Below are positions 1 to 8,687 of a stretch of DNA of 64,000 nucleotides, piece by piece; within the stretch, counting starts at the first letter, position 1, and each line of letters starts with the position of its first letter. This DNA comes from Pseudaquidulcibacter sp041917055. Its GTDB lineage: Bacteria; Pseudomonadota; Alphaproteobacteria; Caulobacterales; Aquidulcibacteraceae. A model generated the notes under the pieces. The model was not told the DNA's origin, ran no database searches, and saw nothing but the letters and a program-made list of their open reading frames with translations. The translations under genes were made by a program, and so were the position numbers. The stretch spans positions 124,001 through 188,000 of the forward strand of contig JAYRYJ010000004.1 of the NCBI GenBank assembly GCA_041917055.1, read 5' to 3'.

Positions 1-1
1 A

Positions 2-193
2 TTGGACGAATTGGTGACGGATAAAGACGTCTCAATCCTCATTGCCGCAAATGCCGTATTATTTCTTATTGGAACGCAAATTGATGTCGAAACCAATAAG
101 TTTCATTCGAAATTTGTGTTTCGGAATCCAAATCAAACTGATGCATGTGGTTGCGGGGAAAGTGTGACGATTATTCCTGCAAAAGCGGTGTGA
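2..193 (+). CDS. A-type Fe-S cluster carrier (SufA/IscA/ErpA family), C-terminal part
   Basis: This is the 3' end of a gene cut by the left edge of the window; 63 residues remain. The HesB/IscA signature is clear: a block reading VLFLIGTQIDVE, then FVFRNPNQT followed by the conserved ACGCGES tail whose two cysteines bind the Fe-S cluster. The third conserved cysteine of the family lies upstream, outside the window. A-type carriers accept a [2Fe-2S] or [4Fe-4S] cluster from the SUF or ISC scaffold and pass it to apoproteins in the cytoplasm. Which paralogue (SufA, IscA or ErpA) it is cannot be told from this fragment. The stop TGA at 191-193 is 6 bases from the convergent proteinase gene. Confidence 0.85.
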   Translation: MDELVTDKDVSILIAANAVLFLIGTQIDVETNKFHSKFVFRNPNQTDACGCGESVTIIPAKAV

Positions 194-199
194 AAACTC

Positions 200-1144
200 C
201 TAGACTTGAGCAACCTTTATGTAATGCATACCCAAATGATTTTCCACAATTTTCACGATCCCCGTCAAATTGAATGTGTGCATATAGCAGTGATGCAAAG
301 TCAGAACTAGATCTTGAAGCGTTTGGTCTTCTTCTATTGGGGTAATTTTTAATTGTATTTCTTTACAGCGGTTGATCCCCAAATGGGTGTTATGTGCCTT
401 TCCTGTGGCATTTGTAAAGATTTCGGTGATACTTTCGACACGTGCATCCTGTTCTTCCAAATCTAACTCTGAAAACATATTGTTTCTAAGGGATTTTGAA
501 AAATATTCTTTGGAGTCATGTAGAGCTTGTTTGCACCTTTCAATAAATGATGGGTAAACTTGAGAAAGAATCGGGTTCCAAAATAAGCTCAAGTTCGGAT
601 TTTCGATTATTTCTTGCCGAGCTTTATTTATCTCGTTTAGCATGTTTGCGGCGGCAATCCTACCAAATTGCGGGTCAACAGGGCCCAAACTGGATTGGTT
701 TCCCATCACAATTTCTTTGCAAGAACAAGCAATCATTGTGCCGGCAGACATAGAAATTTGAGGCACTATTGCGCGTATATTATTACCAAATTTACTTCTT
801 AAATATTCGATTAATGCGATAGTTGCGTGAATATCCCCGCCCGGAGTGTGAAGGACAATATCCAAACCTGAGTCCCATTCCAAGCCATTCATGCATAACA
901 TAAACGCATTTGTATCTTCGTCATTTATCATAACCAAGTCATTATTCGGCTTAGTCAAAAATCCTGAATAATAGCAAATCGTATTTCGCTTAGTGTATTT
1001 TTTTAATCGCTCAAAATATTTGTTTCGCACTTTCTGAAGTGCTTGCGTATTTGCGAACTCACCCAACCCGTCATTTTCGTGGTCTCTTTTGAAAATTACC
1101 AGTTCTTTAGCAATTTCACGTAAAATTTTATCCCAATTTGGCAT
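200..1144 (-). CDS. SDH-family Clp-fold serine proteinase
   Basis: A 314-residue protein of the serine dehydrogenase proteinase family (SDH_sah, ClpP/crotonase-like fold). Key blocks are HTPGGD at about residues 99-104, which forms the oxyanion-hole side, and MSAGTMIA around Ser133, the likely nucleophile, followed by GNQSSLGPVDPQFG. There is no signal peptide or membrane segment, so it should act in the cytoplasm. The family is ATP-independent as far as is known and its substrates are poorly defined. The start ATG lies inside the end of a small upstream gene (17-base overlap), so the two are probably translated together. The S49 signal-peptide-peptidase family is the nearest alternative, but the lack of membrane anchors argues against it. 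Confidence 0.75.
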   Translation of the reverse strand: MPNWDKILREIAKELVIFKRDHENDGLGEFANTQALQKVRNKYFERLKKYTKRNTICYYSGFLTKPNNDLVMINDEDTNAFMLCMNGLEWDSGLDIVLHTPGGDIHATIALIEYLRSKFGNNIRAIVPQISMSAGTMIACSCKEIVMGNQSSLGPVDPQFGRIAAANMLNEINKARQEIIENPNLSLFWNPILSQVYPSFIERCKQALHDSKEYFSKSLRNNMFSELDLEEQDARVESITEIFTNATGKAHNTHLGINRCKEIQLKITPIEEDQTLQDLVLTLHHCYMHTFNLTGIVKIVENHLGMHYIKVAQV

Positions 1145-1316
1145 TTGCGAATACTTTAGCTTCGTACTCTAATAAATCAATACCGTTTGTAGTGTAACTT
1201 GGAATAAACTCAAACTCAGTTGGCGAGTTGAATACCCTATTTAAGAGACGTTCTTCCGAATTCAACTTTTGAAGCAACAATAAAGTTGTGGTGCTCAAAT
1301 TTAACTGCTTTTCCAT
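1128..1316 (-). CDS. small hypothetical protein upstream of and overlapping the SDH proteinase
   Basis: A 62-residue protein starting at MEKQLNLSTT. A longer reading frame begins 48 bases upstream, but an AGAGGA ribosome-binding site sits about 6 bases before the ATG at 1316, so I chose that start. It has no signal peptide, no membrane helix and no motif I recognise; a leucine-rich N-terminal helix (residues about 5-20) precedes a mixed tail. Its last 17 bases overlap the start of the proteinase gene, which suggests a two-gene operon and possibly a partner, adaptor or inhibitor of the proteinase. That functional link is inference from position only. Confidence 0.55.
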   Translation of the reverse strand: MEKQLNLSTTTLLLLQKLNSEERLLNRVFNSPTEFEFIPSYTTNGIDLLEYEAKVFANAKLG

Positions 1317-1415
1317 TAATTTCCTCTTTTGTGCCAATTGGCGCGAAAATCGCGGTATTGTCAAGTTAAATTGAAGAAATACATCCGATTTTTAACGCAT
1401 GGATAGTGTTTAAAC

Positions 1416-2186
1416 CTAATATGTTAATTCAGATGCATACTCTTCAAAGGCCGCCATTGCCGTACGATAAGGATAAGGGCCATAGGAAACGCGCGAAACA
1501 CCCGCGGATTTAGCCATGATTAGATTAAAATCTTTTGGACCACCCATAATATTGATAGGCAGTTTGGCTGTTTTAACCAATTTGGCGATAAAATCCCAAT
1601 CATAAAGCATTGGGACGAAAATCCCGCTGGCACCGGCTTTTTTATAGGCTTTGGCTCGCTCAAGAGTTTCCTCTTGTAGTTCCGATTGGGATTTTGCGCC
1701 TGGTGATAGAAAGCAATCAATGCGGGCGTTTATAAAGAAATGATTCATCTTGCGTGCACATACCGTTCGCGCAGCCGCTATGCGATCCGAGGCGATTCTT
1801 AAGTCGAACATTTTTCCTTCATCATGGTCGGTATCTTCAAGATTACATCCAACAATGCCAATATCGATTAGTTTATTGAAGTTGGCGCTCAATTGTTCGT
1901 TAGTTGTCGCAAAACCTGATTCAAAATCTATCGATATAGGAAGCTCGGTGCTTAGAACCAATTTTCTGGCCAATTCAAAAATGATATCAACTGGCATATT
2001 CTCGCCATCTTGAAAGCCATTCGCCGCAGATACAGCGGCACTTGCGGTCGCAATAGCCTTTGCGCCATTGGCAATCGCCAATTTCATGCTACCGACATCC
2101 CAAATATTTGTAAGGATTAATGGATTGCCTTTGACATGAAGCGAATGGAAATGTTTAGCTTTTTCAATCTGTGAAAGGTGTGCCAT
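1416..2186 (-). CDS. isocitrate lyase/PEP mutase family enzyme
   Basis: A 256-residue cytoplasmic TIM-barrel protein of the isocitrate lyase/phosphoenolpyruvate mutase superfamily. The family signs are the N-terminal NIWDVGSMKLA block, IDFESGF carrying metal-contacting acidic residues, GCNLEDTDHDEG, and FINARID. Enzymes of this branch cleave or rearrange C-C or C-P bonds of small 2-oxo or 2-hydroxy acids with Mg2+; the exact substrate here is unknown. There is no neighbouring phosphonate pathway (no phosphonopyruvate decarboxylase), so phosphonate synthesis is not supported. The start overlaps the 3' end of ada by 23 bases, so it is probably co-transcribed with ada. Confidence 0.8.
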   Translation of the reverse strand: MAHLSQIEKAKHFHSLHVKGNPLILTNIWDVGSMKLAIANGAKAIATASAAVSAANGFQDGENMPVDIIFELARKLVLSTELPISIDFESGFATTNEQLSANFNKLIDIGIVGCNLEDTDHDEGKMFDLRIASDRIAAARTVCARKMNHFFINARIDCFLSPGAKSQSELQEETLERAKAYKKAGASGIFVPMLYDWDFIAKLVKTAKLPINIMGGPKDFNLIMAKSAGVSRVSYGPYPYRTAMAAFEEYASELTY

Positions 2187-3228
2187 ATTTTTTCTCGTGG
2201 TTTAATAGCCATTGTTTGCGCCAAATCTGCCCCCCATAACCGGTAAGGTCGCCATCAGCACCGATGACGCGGTGGCAGGGAATAATAATTGCGATTTTAT
2301 TCTTACCATTTGCGCGTGCAACTGCGCGAACTGCTTTTTCATTTCCTATTGATTGTGCTTGCTGTGAATAAGATTTTGTAGTTGCATACGGAATTTGAGA
2401 CAATTGCTGCCATGCCGCTTTTTCAAATTGCGTGCCCCATTGTGCTATTTTCAAATCGAATTCCTTTCTAAGACCCTCAAAATACTCACTTAATTGAGTT
2501 TTGACTGTATCATGATAGTCATGGTTTTGAAAAACAATTGGCGCAATTTTGTCCAATGTTATTTGCAATTCTTTAGCGAGGCCTTTCCGCTCGGCAAATT
2601 CTAAGAGATGCAAACCGTCTCCATTAACAATGCAAAGCATTGGTCCGATTGGCGTTTCGAACCATGCCGCGCTTAGAAATTCTTTAGCCTTTATCTCTGA
2701 TAGGTTTGTGCCAAAAGATTTTTTAATTGCCTCTTGAAATCCGGATGCAGATTCAAAACCAGCGTCCAATTGCGCATCAATGGATCGCCCGCCTTCATTC
2801 ATGCGACTGATTGCCAATGCCAGTCGCTTTTGCCTTGTGTATTCTATAAAACTTATACCTAAATCTTTACGGAATGTCCGCCTAGCGCTTGATTCGTCTA
2901 TTCCTATTTTTTTTAAATCAGAATTGCGCCAATATTTTTCAGGATTTTCGTCAATCACTTCCAACAATTGTTTTGTTAAGTTCTGAAGTGTTTGGATCTG
3001 ATTTGGGCGACATAATTTACATTCGCGATAGCCTTTTTGCCTCGCTTCTTCACAAGAAAATACAAATTCAACATTGTCACGTAGGGGTTTTCGCGCGCTG
3101 CATGATAATTTGCAATAAATCTTGGTGGTTTTAACGCATACCCATGCAAAACCGTCATAGGTCTTATCACGCAAAATTAGCGCATTGAATAATTGGTCGT
3201 GTGTAGGGGCTAAATTATCGGTTTCCAT
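2164..3228 (-). CDS. ada: Ada: bifunctional alkylation-response regulator and methylated-DNA methyltransferase
   Basis: A 354-residue protein with the full Ada architecture. The N-terminal zinc domain has four cysteines (C39, C43, C70, C73) matching the E. coli pattern, where the first accepts methyl groups from phosphotriesters. An AraC-type helix-turn-helix follows (about 85-180). The C-terminal O6-methylguanine methyltransferase has the PCHRV active site at about Cys318. Ada repairs alkylated DNA by irreversible self-methylation and the methylated form activates transcription of the adaptive response. The gene overlaps the following PEP-mutase-like gene, which may therefore be induced with it; I know of no established role for such an enzyme in alkylation repair. 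Confidence 0.93.
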   Translation of the reverse strand: METDNLAPTHDQLFNALILRDKTYDGFAWVCVKTTKIYCKLSCSARKPLRDNVEFVFSCEEARQKGYRECKLCRPNQIQTLQNLTKQLLEVIDENPEKYWRNSDLKKIGIDESSARRTFRKDLGISFIEYTRQKRLALAISRMNEGGRSIDAQLDAGFESASGFQEAIKKSFGTNLSEIKAKEFLSAAWFETPIGPMLCIVNGDGLHLLEFAERKGLAKELQITLDKIAPIVFQNHDYHDTVKTQLSEYFEGLRKEFDLKIAQWGTQFEKAAWQQLSQIPYATTKSYSQQAQSIGNEKAVRAVARANGKNKIAIIIPCHRVIGADGDLTGYGGQIWRKQWLLNHEKKYGTPFTD

Positions 3229-3284
3229 ATCATTGGCAAACCATAGAATGAAAAGAAATGATACCGAAAAACAGGCAGATATAT

Positions 3285-3875
3285 TTAATTATCAGCCATT
3301 TTCACAAATTTCTTCATTTTTTTCTTTTCGCACTTTGATAATTGCTGATCATAAACCTGCGCCTGATTATCAACTTTAGAGGCGACCCCCAATAGCCAGG
3401 ATTTATTCTTATAAGTGCCCTTTTTATATCCACCTGCGCCTTCGTGGAACGCAAGATAGAGATTATAGGTATCTGATTTAGGTATTTTTGTCTGTTTTTC
3501 CATTTTATCAGCATACCACCCAATGAAATCGGCGCTATCATTGAAGTCTTTGCGTTTTGCGTCGCCGTTTTCTTTCACATAATCTTTCCATGTTCCATCA
3601 AGCGCTTGAGAATACCCTAAGGCACTTGAAAGCGGCTTTCCTTTGGCATCCACAGGAATGGCATTGTGGCGAAACCCGCTTTCTTGTTTCATTATCGAAA
3701 GAATTGTTCCTGGTGACACTTTCCACTTATAGGAAGCGGCAAAAACATAGTCATCCCATTTATGCTTTTCGTCCAAAATCGCACAAGCATCGCTTAGCTT
3801 TTTTGGCGGGTCACGATTGACAGTAACGCAACCCGTCAAAGCAAAAAGCGAAGTCAAAATAAGAACACGTTTCAT
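3285..3875 (-). CDS. lytic transglycosylase-like (SLT-domain) lipoprotein
   Basis: About 196 residues starting at MKRVLILTSLF. The start at 3875 is preferred over an ATG 12 bases upstream because GTGGGAA lies just before it. A lipoprotein signal ends in LTGC, so the mature protein should be lipidated on that cysteine. The body carries an SLT-like fold: a catalytic-type ILSIMKQESGFRHNA block with the Glu in QESGF, then SALGYSQALDGTW and a YLAFHEGAGGY block. These match membrane-bound lytic transglycosylases that cleave the MurNAc-GlcNAc bond of peptidoglycan. At about 200 residues it is short for the family. It is 57 bases upstream of ada on the same strand. Confidence 0.75.
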   Translation of the reverse strand: MKRVLILTSLFALTGCVTVNRDPPKKLSDACAILDEKHKWDDYVFAASYKWKVSPGTILSIMKQESGFRHNAIPVDAKGKPLSSALGYSQALDGTWKDYVKENGDAKRKDFNDSADFIGWYADKMEKQTKIPKSDTYNLYLAFHEGAGGYKKGTYKNKSWLLGVASKVDNQAQVYDQQLSKCEKKKMKKFVKMADN

Positions 3876-3921
3876 ATTTCCCACCATTTTTGAAAAATCA
3901 TAACAAAAATAGGTGGATAAA

Positions 3922-4890
3922 TTATGAAATTGTCGGATTTTTAGATTTGGTTTTCACCAAAGACCAAATTATTCCACCTGCTAGGATTGTAAATGTTACG
4001 CCCAGAGACACCGCCGGAGGGAATTTAGAAAGACCCAACATATCCGCGACAAATATTTTTGAACCAATAAAAATTAGTAATATCGCCAAAGCCTGCTTCA
4101 AATATTTGAATCTATCAATCAGTGCCGCCAAAGCGAAATAAAGTGCCCGCAATCCCAAAATTGCAAATATATTTGACGTATAAACAATAAAGGGATCGGT
4201 TGTAATCGCGAAAATCGCCGGTATAGAATCCAAAGCGAATATCAAATCCACAAATTCAACCATTATAAGCGCTAGAAATAATGGCGTGACAAAAGTGGCG
4301 ATACGCCCGTTTCCTTCATCACGTTTTACAATGAATTTTTCACCTTCGAGTTCTGGCGTTACTTTTATTCGCGATTTCACCCATTTAAGAATTTTGCTGT
4401 CTTCAAGAGAAAATCCGTGGCTATCCGGCGAAAACATTTTGATGCCCGTGAATATCAAAAACGCCGCAAATAAATACAATACCCAGCCAAAATTTGCGAC
4501 AATTACAGAGCCAAACCCAATCATTATCCCGCGCAAAATCAATACACCTAATATGCCATAAAAAAGGACACGATGCTGATATTTTTGAGGGACATTGAAA
4601 TATGTAAAAATCATCGCAATCACAAAGACATTATCGATTGCGAGGGTTTTTTCGATAATGAAGCCCGTCACATAAAGTATCGCCTTTTCTTGACCCAATT
4701 GTTGCGCAACAAAAACCGCAAATAATAGTCCGATGCTGATATAGAAAATCGACATTAGAATTGAATGTCTAATATTAATTTCTTTGTTTTTAGGCGCAAA
4801 AATGCCCAGATCCAAAACTAAAAGAAAGCCAACAAATGCGATAAAACCAAGCCACAGCCATAGTGGCGTCCCTAGGAACAGTGCGTCCAT
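3922..4890 (-). CDS. TerC/Alx-family integral membrane protein
   Basis: A 322-residue polytopic protein with about nine hydrophobic segments and the TerC hallmarks: FIIEKTLAIDNVFVIAMIF with the conserved acidic Asp in a helix, and MVEFVDLIFALDSIPAIFAI near residue 210-230. TerC/Alx/MeeF-type proteins export Mn2+ and support metalation of exported proteins, and many are controlled by manganese. A GGAGA ribosome-binding site sits 5 bases before the ATG. The leader upstream looks like a yybP-ykoY riboswitch, which fits a manganese role. The terC name from tellurite resistance is historical, and no other ter genes are near. Confidence 0.88.
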   Translation of the reverse strand: MDALFLGTPLWLWLGFIAFVGFLLVLDLGIFAPKNKEINIRHSILMSIFYISIGLLFAVFVAQQLGQEKAILYVTGFIIEKTLAIDNVFVIAMIFTYFNVPQKYQHRVLFYGILGVLILRGIMIGFGSVIVANFGWVLYLFAAFLIFTGIKMFSPDSHGFSLEDSKILKWVKSRIKVTPELEGEKFIVKRDEGNGRIATFVTPLFLALIMVEFVDLIFALDSIPAIFAITTDPFIVYTSNIFAILGLRALYFALAALIDRFKYLKQALAILLIFIGSKIFVADMLGLSKFPPAVSLGVTFTILAGGIIWSLVKTKSKNPTIS

Positions 4891-4935
4891 AATATTCTCC
4901 GTTGTAATTAATTACAGCTCCGACATCATGGAAAA

Positions 4936-5024
4936 CCATCAGAGGGGCCCGGCACTGTTCGCAATGATTTGGGTATAATGCGACGCTATTGCAATAGTGG
5001 TGCGGAAAAATATTCCCCTGATAT
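4936..5024 (-). promoter_or_regulatory. probable yybP-ykoY manganese riboswitch in the terC leader
   Basis: Read on the minus strand, the terC leader begins ATCAGGGGAATA and ends GGGCCCCTCTGATGG, which pair as a closing stem with one bulge. Inside are GCGTCGCATTATACCC and a TCGCA/TGCGA pair. This resembles the yybP-ykoY consensus (a GGGGAGUA-like strand, a GUCGUCAU-like loop and a closing CCU strand). That class binds Mn2+ and commonly controls terC/alx and mntP genes. The match is by eye. An 80-codon open frame crosses the element but looks like chance. Confidence 0.58.
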
Positions 5025-5049
5025 TGCATCATTTCTTCTTTAAGGAAGA

Positions 5050-5073
5050 AGTCGCGACTATTAAGCCGCGACT
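5050..5073 (-). terminator. hairpin after the PhoD-like phosphatase gene
   Basis: AGTCGCG and CGCGACT form a 7-bp stem with a 10-base loop, 14 bases after the phosphatase stop on the minus strand, followed by a T/C-rich run. It separates the phosphatase transcript from the terC leader. The T-tract is imperfect, so termination may be partial. Confidence 0.5.
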
Positions 5074-5086
5074 GATAACGGGTATT

Positions 5087-6181
5087 TTATACTCTCAAAC
5101 TATTAATTGGCACAATTTGCGAAAGTTTGACATCGCCATTTTCGCCACAGATTTTTACTTCAAGGTCACGTTTTTTCCAATTAATGTCTATCAAGCCGAA
5201 ATTGCGGTCACGATAAACTTCACCAACACGTCGTGCATTGGGTGGTGTAACCGGCCAAACTTCGGTAATTCCGGAAGAGGTAAAATCCCAAATCGGATAC
5301 GGCGTATTAACATCAAGACGCGATATTTCGCCATAATGTGTGTCCCCTGAAATACAAATAAGGCCATTCGCGTGATGTTTCCTTATCGTTTCAAAAAGCC
5401 TTTGGTGGTCGTTATTGTAATTAATCCAACCTTCCCAACCTGCGAAATCGGCAAGAACCTGCAGGCTTGATGCGAGAATACGAACATCCGCCTTTTTTTG
5501 AAATTGCGCTTCCAACCATTTCCATTGCGATGCACCAAGCATTGTCGCTTCTGTTTCTGGCATGCGATCATAGGGACCAGGCACTTCTAGTCCTTTGTCC
5601 GCGAGTTCCTTGGCCCATGCGCGATAATCTTTGCCGCCCAAATCCATTTTTTTGATTGGCGTGCGATTAAAGCGCAAATCCGGAAGAATGATTTGAACTT
5701 TTTGCCCGTCGGAACCAAAAACTTCAGCATGATAAATTCCGTCTGGCCTTGTCCGTCTTTCACTATTTAAAGGCACACCCCAAAAGTCGCAAAATTGGCG
5801 GCGGCTTTCTTCTTTCATTGGGTATTCAATGCCAGAATCATCTTCGCCATAATCATGATCGTCCCAGATAGTGAGAAAAGGCACTTTTTCACGGATCTTT
5901 TTGAATTCTGGTTTAGCAGCGAGCATGGCATATTTATCTGCCATCACCTTCGGATCGCGAGTATCGGCATAAATATTATCGCCAATAAAAAGGAATAAGT
6001 CAGGATTTTTGTCCAAAATTGCTCCCCAAATTGGCTGATCCTTATCTTGTTTGGCACACGAACCCCATGCAATGCGGCTAATTCCCTTGTTCGATGATTT
6101 TGCCAAAGCCTCTCGAGACAAAGCACTCATTGACGCGGTCATTGCTGCAAGTTGTAATAGTTCACGACGATTTTTCTGCAT
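5087..6181 (-). CDS. PhoD-like alkaline phosphatase with probable Tat signal
   Basis: About 364 residues from MQKNRRELLQ. Earlier in-frame TTG and ATG codons exist, but a GGGGA sequence lies 5 bases before the ATG at 6181. The N-terminus has a twin arginine and a hydrophobic stretch ending in an Ala-rich site, as in Tat substrates. Metallophosphatase motifs of the PhoD/MPP_PhoD-like family follow: IGDNIYAD, WDDHDYGEDD and SGDTHYGE, which supply metal ligands. PhoD enzymes hydrolyse phosphodiesters and monoesters outside the cytoplasm with Ca2+/Fe3+. It lies directly downstream of a TonB receptor, with a strong hairpin between the two genes, which suggests joint use on a phosphorylated substrate. 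Confidence 0.85.
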   Translation of the reverse strand: MQKNRRELLQLAAMTASMSALSREALAKSSNKGISRIAWGSCAKQDKDQPIWGAILDKNPDLFLFIGDNIYADTRDPKVMADKYAMLAAKPEFKKIREKVPFLTIWDDHDYGEDDSGIEYPMKEESRRQFCDFWGVPLNSERRTRPDGIYHAEVFGSDGQKVQIILPDLRFNRTPIKKMDLGGKDYRAWAKELADKGLEVPGPYDRMPETEATMLGASQWKWLEAQFQKKADVRILASSLQVLADFAGWEGWINYNNDHQRLFETIRKHHANGLICISGDTHYGEISRLDVNTPYPIWDFTSSGITEVWPVTPPNARRVGEVYRDRNFGLIDINWKKRDLEVKICGENGDVKLSQIVPINSLRV

Positions 6182-6200
6182 TTTCATCCCCAAAAATTGC

Positions 6201-6226
6201 GGCGGTGCAAGTTGCCTTGCACCGCC
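6201..6226 (-). other. perfect intercistronic hairpin between the TonB receptor and the phosphatase genes
   Basis: GGCGGTGCAAG pairs perfectly with CTTGCACCGCC across a 4-base loop (GCAA on the minus strand). On the transcript it is followed by GCAATTTTT and then the phosphatase ribosome-binding site and start. It could act as a leaky terminator that lowers phosphatase expression relative to the receptor, or as a processing or stability element. Confidence 0.7.
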
Positions 6227-6232
6227 TGTTGA

Positions 6233-8581
6233 TTAAAATGATTTGCGAAGTGTCACAAATACTTGGCGAGGGGCACCAACCATAAAAGTTTGGTCCGGCT
6301 CTTTGTCGGGTGTCGGCGCGACAACTCTAGCAGAAAAGCCATTTGTGCCGATTGACGAAATATATTGCTCATCAAATAGATTATTGACATTCAATTGAAC
6401 TTCAAAACCTTTCAAAAATTCTGAATTATTGAGACGATACCCAATGGAAAAATCCACCAAAGTATATGCATCAATTTTCCCGCCGACATTTTCGAAAGTG
6501 CTTTCTCTTTCGCCAGTATAATTGGCGCTTATGCTTGTGAAGAAGCTGCCATTGTCATAGCTCAAGTCGGTTTTGAAGAGGTGTTTTGGCGCATTTACTA
6601 CGGTCTTGCCTTTGGTTGCTTGCAAAATCGCACCTGTGGCATCCACAACATTGTCTTCATATTCAGAATTATTCAAAGAATAAGACCCATAAAGGCTAAG
6701 TTCCTTAGTGAATTTATAATTTCCTGCAAGCTCAAAGCCTTTGGTTTCAACGCCGCCGACATTTGAGATAATGCTTGGATTGCCTTGAATGCCCGAACCC
6801 TGGCGAATACCCAATAGACGGTCGTCAAACTTAACTAAATATGCCGCTGCAACACCTTGGAAATTTGGGCCACGGAAACGAAGTCCGCCCTCGAGGGTTT
6901 TCGAAGATTCTGGGTTAGTAAGACGCTTAATGGCTTCAAAAGAAATTACAGAACGATTTGAAAATGCGCCTAAATCAAATGCACGCATATTCTCAGTATA
7001 TGAACCGAAGAATTGATAGTTTTTTGACAATTCATAAGTGAAACCAACCTGCGGCAAGAATGTATCTTGAGAGCGAATTGTTCCCTTAAGGTCAGCATCA
7101 CTGCCTGCTACTGGGGCGACCCAATTATTAATAATTGCATCACCGAAATTATCAATGCGCATCGATTTGAAACCGGCTTGCAATTTCAATTGGTCATTCA
7201 AGCGCCAAGTGTCTTGTAAATGGAAGACCATGGTTTCGATTTCATAATCAAATTCCCATTGGGTCGCAAATGCGCCGCGTTGGAACTTCATCACATCATT
7301 TGGCGCGATACGAGTATTTGCATAAAAGCGGCGTGCTTGATTAAAATCATTTTTTTCAACCCATAAACCGCCTTCGATTTCGTGTTCGCCGAACTGATAT
7401 GACAAAGACGCGAATGCGCCCAATCTATTCATATCATATTCGGTTGTACGTACCGAAATCGGTGAAGTAATCCCTACTGTTCCGCCCCCAAAAGAGAAGG
7501 GGCTTACATAAGGTGTAAACCAAAGACCTTGGCCTTCTTGATTGTGATGGTAAATTGAACCGTCAAATTTCAATCCATTGGCTAATTCTGTCTTATAGCC
7601 AATGCGCATTAATTCGTCGTCACGAAGTCCAGACGCATCATAATAAGCATCGTCAATAGTTGCGATTGGTGAAGGATAGACCGTACCAGCGCTTGCATCC
7701 GTCACCGGTGCGCCGATATCGCCGCGATTATTGCCAATGTCCGCCACTTTTTGTGCCAAAGCCCAATCAGGTGCAAAATTGTCCCAATCATAGCCTAAAC
7801 GACTAATCATCTCTTTTGACAAATCCTGATAATCCGCTTCGCGTCTTTGCGAATTTGTATAGAGGCCGCTTAATTCGCCTGAGCCAAGAGGAAAATTAAA
7901 ACCGGCATTCAATTGTTTTTGTTTTTGTTTTCCATTGCCTTTCCATTTTTCCATTTCATTTGACATGCCGGAAATATAGAAACGTAAATTACCCATTCCT
8001 TCAATCGCGCCGGAATCAAAACGCCCGAAAATACGAACCAATGAAGTATCGCCACCGGAAATTGCGACAGTAGTTTTGCGTTCAGTCGATGCCGCTTTCG
8101 AAGTGAATTGCAAAGTGCCGCCAAGATTTGACGTCGAATTAGTGCTTAATAGACCCGCGCCTTGCGAAAGTTTTGCTTCAGCCAAATTCTCGGAAATCAG
8201 TGCGCGTGAGATGTGAAGCCCGTTGAAATTGCCATAAGACATATCACCCAACGGGATACCGTCCAAAGTGAAGCCCATTTGTTGTTGTTGGAAGCCACGA
8301 ATATTAATTCGAACCGCCCATTCATAAGCACCCATTGCGTCGGCGCCTGAATAATTCACACCCGGCAATCTTTCGACCAATTTGATTGGGCTTGTCCCTG
8401 GTGCTTTAATTTCGAGTGCTTTTGCTTTTAAGGTCTGCGTCTGCCTTGTGCCGGTGCCAGTGACGATAATCACTTCCTGACTGCCGTTTTCATTGTTTGT
8501 AGCCGGGGCATCTTGTGCGAACAAAATTGATGGAATCGCCAAAGTCGCCAAAATACTAGTGTTCAAAAGAACCGATTTCAT
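6233..8581 (-). CDS. TonB-dependent outer-membrane receptor (first)
   Basis: About 782 residues from MKSVLLNTSI. This start has GGAGG 5-6 bases upstream, unlike an ATG 33 bases earlier. A signal peptide ends near LFAQDA. A TonB box-like EVIIVTGTG follows, then a plug domain (KLVERLPGVNY, INIRGFQQQQ, FTLDGIPLG) and a long barrel that ends in the usual C-terminal aromatic (RKSF). Such receptors import siderophores, cobalamin, sugars or other ligands using TonB-ExbBD energy. The ligand is not evident. The PhoD-like gene immediately downstream points to a phosphorylated ligand, which is inference. The upstream leader contains hairpins and a terminator that may control it. Confidence 0.9.
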   Translation of the reverse strand: MKSVLLNTSILATLAIPSILFAQDAPATNNENGSQEVIIVTGTGTRQTQTLKAKALEIKAPGTSPIKLVERLPGVNYSGADAMGAYEWAVRINIRGFQQQQMGFTLDGIPLGDMSYGNFNGLHISRALISENLAEAKLSQGAGLLSTNSTSNLGGTLQFTSKAASTERKTTVAISGGDTSLVRIFGRFDSGAIEGMGNLRFYISGMSNEMEKWKGNGKQKQKQLNAGFNFPLGSGELSGLYTNSQRREADYQDLSKEMISRLGYDWDNFAPDWALAQKVADIGNNRGDIGAPVTDASAGTVYPSPIATIDDAYYDASGLRDDELMRIGYKTELANGLKFDGSIYHHNQEGQGLWFTPYVSPFSFGGGTVGITSPISVRTTEYDMNRLGAFASLSYQFGEHEIEGGLWVEKNDFNQARRFYANTRIAPNDVMKFQRGAFATQWEFDYEIETMVFHLQDTWRLNDQLKLQAGFKSMRIDNFGDAIINNWVAPVAGSDADLKGTIRSQDTFLPQVGFTYELSKNYQFFGSYTENMRAFDLGAFSNRSVISFEAIKRLTNPESSKTLEGGLRFRGPNFQGVAAAYLVKFDDRLLGIRQGSGIQGNPSIISNVGGVETKGFELAGNYKFTKELSLYGSYSLNNSEYEDNVVDATGAILQATKGKTVVNAPKHLFKTDLSYDNGSFFTSISANYTGERESTFENVGGKIDAYTLVDFSIGYRLNNSEFLKGFEVQLNVNNLFDEQYISSIGTNGFSARVVAPTPDKEPDQTFMVGAPRQVFVTLRKSF

Positions 8582-8687
8582 TAAACCCTCCAAAAATATG
8601 CGAAAACATCGCATTTCGGCGGTTTAGGATTTTGTTATGACAAAAAATGGTCGTTTTAATTATGGTTCAATAACAATTTTGGCTTTG

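Noticed and set aside
4790..5032. 80-codon open frame upstream of and overlapping terC
   Set aside because: It runs through the riboswitch-like leader, has no ribosome site and no protein character.
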